Positions 57,942 to 64,000 of a DNA stretch of 64,000 nt are shown here, piece after piece. Numbering within the stretch: position 1 is the stretch's first letter; each line of letters starts with the position of its first letter. The DNA is from Vibrio neonatus (GTDB lineage: Bacteria > Pseudomonadota > Gammaproteobacteria > Enterobacterales > Vibrionaceae): assembly GCF_024346975.1 (NCBI RefSeq), contig NZ_AP024885.1, positions 1,426,001 through 1,490,000 on the forward strand. Direction: 5' to 3'. The notes beneath the pieces are model-generated. The model was given only the letters and a program-made list of their open reading frames with translations, did not search any database and was not told where the DNA came from. The position numbers and the translations under genes were made by a program.

Positions 57942-59131
57942 TGTTTCACTTCTCCATATACTTTATAAATCACGATGGATGCGACGGCGCACAGTCCCAT
58001 CATAGTCAACATTGGCCAACTCTTCTCGCCCGGTAATAAAGTGACGATCAAACTGATCAACCCGCCCAGACCAAAACGTAACGTGCCTGCCATAGATGAC
58101 GTGGTTCCTGCCATATTTGGGTATTTGTTTAGCAGTAATGCCATACCATTACTGCCAATTGTGGAGATGGTTCCCACATAAAACATCACACAAGGCACAA
58201 TAAAGGCCAGCCCAAGGTCAGCAATCCAACAAACCACTAAGCCTAGCCCTGCAAGCAACTGAATGGTCAAACCAAACATGATCATCTTGTTAGAGCCGTA
58301 CTTTTTAACCACTTTACCGTTTAAGGTCGTAAACAGCACTAAGGTCAAAATGTTCAGGCCAAATAAATAGCCGAAATCTTGCGGCGCAACGCCGTAGATA
58401 TCGATATAAACAAACGAACCTGCGGTTAAAAACACAAACATTCCCGAGAACGAAAACGCGCCGCACATGATAAGCCCCATAGCTTGGCGGTTTCTTAGCA
58501 GTTGTGCGTAGTTTCGTAATGAAGTTCGCAGGCGAAACGGTTGCCGATTTTCTTTAGCTAATGTCTCAGGGATCTTAATGCTGATCGCAATTAACATAAT
58601 CGCGGCGTAAATAGCCAAAATAGCAAATACCGCCCTCCAGCCCATTAATACCGAAACATGACCGCCAATTAACGGTGCCACCAAAGGTGCAACAGTCATG
58701 ATTAGAGTAATAAACGACATAGTTCGCGCAAAGTCTTCAGCTTCAAACATATCGCGAACCACCGCTTGAATAACCACAGCAGCGGCCGCACCAGCAAAGC
58801 CTTGCAACAAACGCACCCACACCAAGACTTCAATCGATTGGGTAAAGGTGCAGGCAATCGCACCTAATAAAAATAGTCCTACACCACCGAGCAATACCGG
58901 TTTACGACCAATGCTATCGGCTAATGGGCCATAAAATAGCTGACCAATGGCAAAGCCCAAGGTATAGATGGTCAAGGTAATTTGCACATCACCGGGCATC
59001 ACGCCAAAATCATCAGCAATGGCAGGCATGGCTGGCAAGTACATATCAATAGCAAGAGGCGTTAGTGCTGATATCGCCCCTAACACTAAGAACATGGCGA
59101 AACTTAGCTTAACCACTGACTGTTTGCTCAT
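57938..59131 (-). CDS. bcr: Bcr/CflA family multidrug efflux MFS transporter
   Basis: A 397-residue carrier with about 12 membrane helices. I choose the ATG at 59131 (MSKQSVVKLSFAM), with GGGGTG before it, over a GTG at 59140. The family pattern is visible in TPLAIDMYLPAMPAIADDFG and FGPLADSIGRKPVLLGG-type YGPLADSIGRKPV. Members export compounds such as bicyclomycin or sulfonamides by proton exchange. It overlaps no gene at its start but follows rsuA within a few bases, as in E. coli. Confidence 0.92.
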   Translation of the reverse strand: MSKQSVVKLSFAMFLVLGAISALTPLAIDMYLPAMPAIADDFGVMPGDVQITLTIYTLGFAIGQLFYGPLADSIGRKPVLLGGVGLFLLGAIACTFTQSIEVLVWVRLLQGFAGAAAAVVIQAVVRDMFEAEDFARTMSFITLIMTVAPLVAPLIGGHVSVLMGWRAVFAILAIYAAIMLIAISIKIPETLAKENRQPFRLRTSLRNYAQLLRNRQAMGLIMCGAFSFSGMFVFLTAGSFVYIDIYGVAPQDFGYLFGLNILTLVLFTTLNGKVVKKYGSNKMIMFGLTIQLLAGLGLVVCWIADLGLAFIVPCVMFYVGTISTIGSNGMALLLNKYPNMAGTTSSMAGTLRFGLGGLISLIVTLLPGEKSWPMLTMMGLCAVASIVIYKVYGEVKQ

Positions 59132-59136
59132 AGTGC

Positions 59137-59844
59137 TCACCCCGCTGGTTTATTAAAAATGGAGTTGATTTCCTGCTCTGTTAAGTCGCGATATTCACCC
59201 AGTTCTAAATTTTCATCCAGCGTAATGTTACCAATACGCTCACGATGCAAACCCACCACTTTATTACCTAAAGCAGCAAACATACGCTTCACTTGGTGAT
59301 ACTTACCTTCATGTATAGTCAACAACACTTCGTTTTCTGCTACCACTTCCATTTGCGCAGGTAGCGTTGGCTCGCGCTCATTGCGCAGTAAAATACCTTC
59401 GGCTATTTTTTGCTGGTAATCATCCTGAACAGGATCGGCAAGCCAAACACGATAGGTTTTATCACATTTGTGTTTTGGCGAAGTAATGCGGTGCGACCAC
59501 TGTCCGTCATCGGTAATCAGCAGTAGGCCTGTGGTATCCACATCTAAACGTCCAGCAAAATGCAAATCTTCGTAGCGAACTTCGTCAATAAGAACAAACA
59601 CTGTGTGATTAAAACCGTCTTCATGAGAGCAAACTACGCCCTCGGGTTTATTCATCATTAAATAGCGAGGGCCGCGTAACACGATGGGACGTTCTTGCCA
59701 TGCCACGGTTTGGCCTTCTTTCACCTTTACCGAGCCTGACTTGATCATCGCATCATCGAGCGTCACGTCGCCACTTTTTAACAGTTTAGTCGCTTCTTTG
59801 CGGCTAATACCCAATCCATCACACAAGTATTTATCTATACGCAT
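59137..59844 (-). CDS. rsuA: 16S rRNA pseudouridine(516) synthase RsuA
   Basis: A 235-residue enzyme. An S4-type RNA-binding domain spans residues 1-55 (MRIDKYLCDGLGISRKEATK). The catalytic region has AGRLDVDTTGLLLITDDG with the catalytic Asp. It converts uridine 516 of 16S rRNA. The ATG at 59844 follows AGG. It is divergent from radD and precedes bcr, the E. coli arrangement. Confidence 0.94.
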   Translation of the reverse strand: MRIDKYLCDGLGISRKEATKLLKSGDVTLDDAMIKSGSVKVKEGQTVAWQERPIVLRGPRYLMMNKPEGVVCSHEDGFNHTVFVLIDEVRYEDLHFAGRLDVDTTGLLLITDDGQWSHRITSPKHKCDKTYRVWLADPVQDDYQQKIAEGILLRNEREPTLPAQMEVVAENEVLLTIHEGKYHQVKRMFAALGNKVVGLHRERIGNITLDENLELGEYRDLTEQEINSIFNKPAG

Positions 59845-60034
59845 TTTTACCTAGGGGTCGTTATTTGAGTTGAGATTTCACTCAATGCAACATGATAAGT
59901 GTCGTCAATTCCGCTTGTTTGCGGTAAAAGAGAAAAGTTACACTGAGGAGGGATATTCCTTTTATGGGAAGTCCGTTAGTATACCTGTTTTGCACAGCTC
60001 AAACTTCAATTTTTTAGGAAATACCCTCTTTTTT

Positions 60035-61771
60035 ATGTATCAACTTAGGCCCTACCAAGCGGATTCTGTTAAAACCGTTGTACACTATTTTCGCAAGCGC
60101 AGTGAACCTGCGGTGATTGTACTGCCTACGGGGGCGGGTAAAAGCCTTGTGATTGCAGAGCTGGCAAGGCTGGCTCGCGGCAAGGTACTGGTTATGGCTC
60201 ATGTTAAAGAGCTCGTTGAGCAAAACCACGCTAAATATGAAAGCTACGGGCTAACTGGGGCCATCTTTGCCGCGGGATTAGGTCGTAAAGAGACCGAGCA
60301 ACAAGTTGTCTTCGCCTCGGTTCAATCGGTCGCCAGAAATCTAGAGGCCTTTAACGAACCTTTCTCCCTTTTGGTTATTGATGAATGTCACCGAGTACCT
60401 GAAGATAAAAACAGCAGCTATCAAAAAGTCATCAGTCATTTACAATCGCTTAATCCAAACTTAAAAATATTGGGCCTTACCGCCACGCCTTATCGCTTAG
60501 GATTAGGCTGGATTTATCAATATCACACCCGCGGGCAAGTGCGCTCAGAAGAGGCGCGCTTTTTTAGAGACTGCGTGTTTGAGTTGCCTATTCGTTACTT
60601 GCTCGACCAAGAGTTTTTAACGCCCGCTAAAATTATTGATGCGCCGCTGTTTAGTTACGATTTTTCGGAAATATCCCCTACGCATATGGGTCGATATCGC
60701 GAATCGGATATGGATTTAGTCATAGAAAAATCAAAACGCGCCACCCCGCAGATACTCAATCAAATTATGACCTTAGGTAAAAAACGCAAAGGCATCATGA
60801 TTTTCGCCGCGACCGTAAAACACGCACAAGAGGTGTTTTCATTATTGCCGCAAGGGGATGCGGCTATAGTGATTGGTGATACTCACACTAAAGAGCGCGA
60901 TCGCATCATCGACGAATTCAAACAGCAAAAGTTTAAGTATTTGGTCAATGTTTCTGTGCTCACCACAGGCTTTGATGCGCCGCACGTCGATTTAATCGCG
61001 GTATTACGCCCAACCGAATCCATCAGTTTATATCAGCAAATCATTGGCCGAGGCTTACGTCTATCGGAAGGCAAAACCGAATGTCTGGTATTGGAATACG
61101 CGGGTAACTGTTATGACCTATATCAACCTGAAGTTGGCGCGCCCAAACCCGACCCTGACAGTGAAATCGTGACTGTGCCCTGTCCTGCTTGCGGTTTTAA
61201 CAATAACTTCTGGGGTAAAACCGCGGATAACGGCTTTGTCATCGAACACTATGGCAGAAAATGCCAAGGGTATTTTGAAGATGAAGATGGCGAGCGAGAA
61301 CACTGTAATTACCGCTTTCGCGCCAAGTATTGCCGAGAATGTGGCGCAGACAATGATATTGCGGCCCGAATTTGTCACGAATGTGAAGCGGTATTAGTCG
61401 ACCCTGATAAAAAGTTAAAAGAAGCCTTAAGCTTAAAAGATGCACTGGTCTTTGAATGTACCGACCTGCAATTTGAGGTGGCAAAAGACAGTAAAGGTAA
61501 GAATTATCTGAAAGTGGCTTACCTTGGAGAAAGTGGTAATAAAGTCAGCACTTTTTATTACCTTAATACCCCAGCGCAAAAGAAAAGCTTTCATGCGCGT
61601 TTTGTAAAATTGCATTTGGCAGACAAGCATCATCCATTTGAAGGATTATCCCCGACCAAGGTCGTCAATCAGCAACATCGCTTTAAATTACCCAAATTTG
61701 TCATTGCTCGAAAAGACGGCCGTTTTTGGAAACTCAGAGATGTGATCTTTGACAATGAGTTTTCTCTATAA
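60035..61771 (+). CDS. radD: Superfamily 2 helicase-like ATPase RadD (YejH)
   Basis: I choose the ATG at 60035 (MYQLRPYQADSVKTVVHYF), which lines up with E. coli RadD; the frame is open to 59870. The product has 578 residues. Walker A VLPTGAGKSLVIAELA, the DECH box, GLTATPYRLG and the C-terminal helicase motif (QIIGRGLRL) are clear. A cysteine-rich zinc region (CPACGFNNNFW, then CRECGADND) follows. RadD supports DNA repair with RecG and recombination proteins. An AGG is too far from the start. Confidence 0.93.
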   Translation: MYQLRPYQADSVKTVVHYFRKRSEPAVIVLPTGAGKSLVIAELARLARGKVLVMAHVKELVEQNHAKYESYGLTGAIFAAGLGRKETEQQVVFASVQSVARNLEAFNEPFSLLVIDECHRVPEDKNSSYQKVISHLQSLNPNLKILGLTATPYRLGLGWIYQYHTRGQVRSEEARFFRDCVFELPIRYLLDQEFLTPAKIIDAPLFSYDFSEISPTHMGRYRESDMDLVIEKSKRATPQILNQIMTLGKKRKGIMIFAATVKHAQEVFSLLPQGDAAIVIGDTHTKERDRIIDEFKQQKFKYLVNVSVLTTGFDAPHVDLIAVLRPTESISLYQQIIGRGLRLSEGKTECLVLEYAGNCYDLYQPEVGAPKPDPDSEIVTVPCPACGFNNNFWGKTADNGFVIEHYGRKCQGYFEDEDGEREHCNYRFRAKYCRECGADNDIAARICHECEAVLVDPDKKLKEALSLKDALVFECTDLQFEVAKDSKGKNYLKVAYLGESGNKVSTFYYLNTPAQKKSFHARFVKLHLADKHHPFEGLSPTKVVNQQHRFKLPKFVIARKDGRFWKLRDVIFDNEFSL

Positions 61772-61830
61772 CTATTAGCGACTATTCTGCTAAAATACGC
61801 ACGCAGACTATTGCTCATAGACCTTTAGAG

Positions 61831-61874
61831 TGGTAGTATCCGCGCTCGTTTTAACGATTTCTCGTTATTAAACG
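61831..61874 (+). promoter_or_regulatory. Candidate rplY leader structure
   Basis: A TGGTAGT at 61831-61837, as in the 5S rRNA loop E strand to which L25 binds, is followed by a hairpin (CGTTTTAACGA / TCGTTATTAAACG, 61847-61874). L25 is known to control its own synthesis in enterobacteria. The partner strand of loop E is not obvious here, so it is tentative. Confidence 0.35.
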
Positions 61875-61947
61875 AACGTCATCAATACTAGGTCGCTAAG
61901 TGATTGATGAAAATCCTTTTTATTTTACTAATTTGAGAGTAAATACT

Positions 61948-62226
61948 ATGAAATTTGAAGCAGTAGTACGTACTGAACTAGGTAAGGGTGCGAGCCGCCG
62001 CCTACGTCACGCTGGCCAATTCCCAGCAATCGTTTACGGTGGTGAAGCAGCGCCAGTATCTATCGCGCTAGTTCATTCTGACGTAATCAACCAAATGGAC
62101 AAACCAGAATTCTACGAAGAAATCACTCTTGTGATCGACGGCGCAGAAGTTAAGGTTAAGCCACAAGACGTTCAACGTCACGCGTTCAAGCCAAAAGTTG
62201 AGCACATGGACTTCATCCGCATCTAA
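61948..62226 (+). CDS. rplY: Ribosomal protein L25
   Basis: I choose the ATG at 61948 ([20 protein letters not shown]), the normal start of the short L25 form; the frame is open to 61900. The product has 92 residues, the short form without the CTC C-terminal domain. It binds 5S rRNA. It follows radD, the E. coli order. Codon use is that of a highly expressed gene. Confidence 0.96.
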   Translation: MKFEAVVRTELGKGASRRLRHAGQFPAIVYGGEAAPVSIALVHSDVINQMDKPEFYEEITLVIDGAEVKVKPQDVQRHAFKPKVEHMDFIRI

Positions 62227-62315
62227 TTCCCTACCAAGGAATTAATCGGATAACATCCAGCCTTTTGCGTATACCAAGAACTCAGTCTTACCAACTGTAG
62301 ATTCTTAAAAATTAG

Positions 62316-62351
62316 AAAGCCCGATTGCTACCAACAATCGGGCTTTCGCTA
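62316..62351 (+). terminator. Terminator of rplY
   Basis: AAAGCCCGATTG / CAATCGGGCTTT with a 7-base loop. Confidence 0.8.
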
Positions 62352-62406
62352 TTTTGTTTACTGCATTCTATATAGATGCTTTAAACAAAGAAAAATAAAG
62401 CTTAAG

Positions 62407-62658
62407 TCAGAACAACGCTCTCTGCTGACTCTGCTCAGCCTCTTCTATCGCATTCGCCGCTGCGCTGTTTTTCTTCACTTTACGCAAATATCGTTGCCGA
62501 CATAATCGAATCACATGCTTTTTCTGGGCGCAAGACAGCGTCTGCCAAGAAAAGCGCTCATCCCTGTTGCGCATACACCCCTGACAATACCCTTTATCGT
62601 CCGAACTGCACACGCCAATACAAGGGCTAGGGACATCAAAAAAGTCTAACTGCTCCAT
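62407..62658 (-). CDS. DUF1289 family protein
   Basis: From the ATG at 62658 (MEQLDFFDVPSPCIGVC), with a strong GGGAGG site, the protein has 83 residues; the frame runs to 62709 without support. Four cysteines (CIGVC, GYCQGCM) are typical of DUF1289, a likely metal-binding family found with YdhL. Function unknown. Confidence 0.8.
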   Translation of the reverse strand: MEQLDFFDVPSPCIGVCSSDDKGYCQGCMRNRDERFSWQTLSCAQKKHVIRLCRQRYLRKVKKNSAAANAIEEAEQSQQRALF

Positions 62659-62814
62659 TTTGCCTCCCTCATTTTGCCCAATCGATGTATTAGTATTTAT
62701 CAAAGCCAAACATTATTCAAACAACACCACTGAAACTTATCACCTATCGCTGACATGCTTTCTGTTATTTGTTATACACTTAAAATAACTTATTCACCCT
62801 TTTGGAGCCACTTA

Positions 62815-63303
62815 ATGTACAAAAAAGCAGTCGCTATTTCTTCAGCGCTACTCATCTCTGCATGTTCAACAATGGGAAGCAATGAATCGGCAACATCGGA
62901 TAATTCAGACGCAAAAATGACGTCAACTATGCCTGCAACCCTTCAAGTCAGCGAAAGCACCCTACAACACCATCATTGGGTACTCACTAAAATAGACGGC
63001 AAGCAATTGCGAGTCGATGAGCACTTCAGTGCGCCAACGCTAGAGATAGGTGAAAAAATGGCCGCCAACGGCACCGCGGGCTGTAATAACTTTTTTGGTC
63101 AAAGTGAACTCGATGGCAGTAATTTCCGCATTGAGCAAATTGGCGCCACGATGAAAATGTGTCCAGACAACATTATGCTTACTGAGATGTTATACCTAAA
63201 ATCTCTTGCACAATGGAACAAACTGACCTTAACCGAAAAAGAAATAGAGCTAAAAAATCCAGAACATACGTTAACGTTTACGCTCAAAGATTGGGTTAAT
63301 TAA
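62815..63303 (+). CDS. META-domain lipoprotein (HslJ-like)
   Basis: From the ATG at 62815 (MYKKAVAISSALLISACS), with GGAG nine bases before, the protein has 162 residues. LLISAC is a lipobox, so Cys17 is probably lipidated. The META domain spans about residues 55-160 (WVLTKIDGKQL, AGCNNFFGQSELDG, and CPDNIMLTEMLYLKSL). E. coli HslJ is a heat-induced relative. Likely an envelope lipoprotein. Confidence 0.82.
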   Translation: MYKKAVAISSALLISACSTMGSNESATSDNSDAKMTSTMPATLQVSESTLQHHHWVLTKIDGKQLRVDEHFSAPTLEIGEKMAANGTAGCNNFFGQSELDGSNFRIEQIGATMKMCPDNIMLTEMLYLKSLAQWNKLTLTEKEIELKNPEHTLTFTLKDWVN

Positions 63304-63320
63304 TTACTTTGGTGAAGAAT

Positions 63321-63390
63321 CGCACTTGGTAGAGAGCCGCACTTAGTAGAAAGTCGCATTCATTATGTCATATTGAGTGCGACTCTCTTT
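63321..63390 (+). terminator. Short direct repeats and terminator after the lipoprotein gene
   Basis: Two imperfect 17-base units beginning CGCACTT (63321-63337 and 63338-63354) lie just before an 11-bp stem (AGTCGCATTCA with TGAGTGCGACT, 63352-63384) followed by CTCTTT. Confidence 0.5.
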
Positions 63391-63426
63391 CACTCTCACA
63401 CCAGAGATCTCTATAGCCAAGGATAG

Positions 63427-63945
63427 CTATATGCACATTTGCGTTAAATGACTTATCTGTTTTACCCTGCTCTGGGTTACGGTGCTCCGGGTTAAATAGC
63501 TCTGCTTAATATTGAGACTAGCATTACAAGCTTGTGGTGTAGGGTTAAACCAAATGGCTTTAATTCCTGCAGCAATGGCTGGTTGAATGTCATTATCAAA
63601 ACTATCTCCAACCATCACCACTGACTGAGGATCGACACCCAACACCTCGATAATTTTATGAAAGAACTCAGGTGTGCCCTTTCCTATTCCAAGGTTTGCT
63701 TTGCAAAAGTAGCCTGTGATATATGGCGATAGCCCGACTCGCTCAAACGCAGATTTAATATCAGCTTCAGACGAATCTGCCGCATTGGTTGCTACATAGA
63801 TTGTGCTAACAGCGGATAACTTTTTCAGGGTTTGCTGTGCGCCATCAACAGCTTGAACTGTGCTCCATTCGCACATTTTCCCACTTTGATTAGCAAAATC
63901 GACCATAAGCGTATCGCCCCAATCAAATAAGTACACTGCGCTCAT
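63427..63945 (-). CDS. HAD family hydrolase
   Basis: A 172-residue phosphatase-like protein. Motif I is VYLFDWGDTLM; the usual second Asp of DxD is Gly-Asp here (DWGDT), motif II is in YVATNAAD, and motif III/IV is VVMVGDSFDNDIQPA. Members dephosphorylate small metabolites; the substrate is unknown. A GGAGG site precedes the ATG at 63945. The stop of an upstream gene lies 12 bases before it. Confidence 0.82.
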   Translation of the reverse strand: MSAVYLFDWGDTLMVDFANQSGKMCEWSTVQAVDGAQQTLKKLSAVSTIYVATNAADSSEADIKSAFERVGLSPYITGYFCKANLGIGKGTPEFFHKIIEVLGVDPQSVVMVGDSFDNDIQPAIAAGIKAIWFNPTPQACNASLNIKQSYLTRSTVTQSRVKQISHLTQMCI

Positions 63946-63957
63946 GTTGCCTCCATT

Positions 63958-64000
63958 TTACTGGTACTTCTTACCTTTATGCTTTAACCAGCCATCTGGG
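63958..64000 (-). CDS. C-terminal tail of an upstream gene (partial)
   Basis: The reading frame from the window edge ends with PDGWLKHKGKKYQ and a TAA at 63958-63960, 12 bases before the HAD gene start. This spacing suggests an operon. Only 13 codons are visible, so identity cannot be told. Confidence 0.35.
   Translation of the reverse strand, partial: PDGWLKHKGKKYQ

Noticed and set aside
59870-60034. N-terminal extension of RadD
   Set aside because: Homology to E. coli RadD begins at the ATG at 60035; the upstream in-frame stretch looks like untranslated DNA.
1-64000. Search for CRISPR arrays, insertion sequences, tRNA and rRNA genes by eye
   Set aside because: No regularly spaced repeats, transposase ORFs or tRNA/rRNA-like segments were recognised. 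A covariance-model scan would be decisive.

Overview
The window looks like a chromosomal segment from a marine gammaproteobacterium of the Vibrionaceae (Vibrio or a close relative). The grounds are moderate GC, proteins resembling DUF2913, DUF2947, DUF2982, DUF2760 and DUF3943 families common in vibrios, and E. coli-like gene neighbourhoods (ycjX-ycjF-tyrR, pabB-nudL, asnS-aspC, gyrA/ubiG-nrdAB-yfaE, bcr-rsuA-radD-rplY). I see no rRNA, tRNA, insertion sequence, prophage or CRISPR array; it reads as ordinary chromosome with a few accessory insertions.

Layout. 1-6.1 kb: the end of a DEDDh exonuclease gene, then a poorly characterised chaperone cluster (DUF2760 protein, short Hsp70, long Hsp70 with a C-terminal extension). 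6.1-9.6 kb: an orphan antitoxin-type regulator, an exported MsrA-MsrB fusion, and a rimJ / HD-nucleotidase / DUF2947 operon. 9.7-14.1 kb: tyrR, ycjF, ycjX and a small membrane protein, all on the minus strand. 14.2-21 kb: class I fumarase, pabB, nudL, asnS, aspC.

20.9-31 kb separates aspC from gloC-mepK-ldtD, which are neighbours in E. coli. It holds two GNAT acetyltransferases, a cNMP/CBS/DUF294 signalling protein paired with a DnaQ-like exonuclease, yqfB, a BCCT transporter, a TRAP transporter and a DUF2982 protein. 31.2-34.9 kb: gloC, mepK, ldtD (cell wall) and ribA. 35-43.2 kb: gyrA, divergent ubiG, then nrdA-nrdB-yfaE behind a long regulatory region with NrdR-like, DnaA and FNR-like sites.

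43.2-51 kb: a small unknown protein, a CinA-like protein, a DUF3943 protein, an acyl-CoA dehydrogenase with its PsrA-like regulator, a gap with an orphan plus-strand terminator (possible small RNA), and nhaA with a perfect CRP-type palindrome close to its start. 51.3-55.6 kb: an AttEFGH-type ABC transporter operon. 55.7-64 kb: an SDR/DUF2867 protein, a DUF2913 protein, bcr, rsuA, radD, rplY, a DUF1289 protein, a META-domain lipoprotein, a HAD hydrolase and the tail of one more gene.

The least explained parts are the two-Hsp70 cluster, the DUF294/exonuclease pair, the orphan terminator at 49.56 kb and the AttEFGH operon. All functional statements rest on reading motifs and on remembered family features; no search was run.
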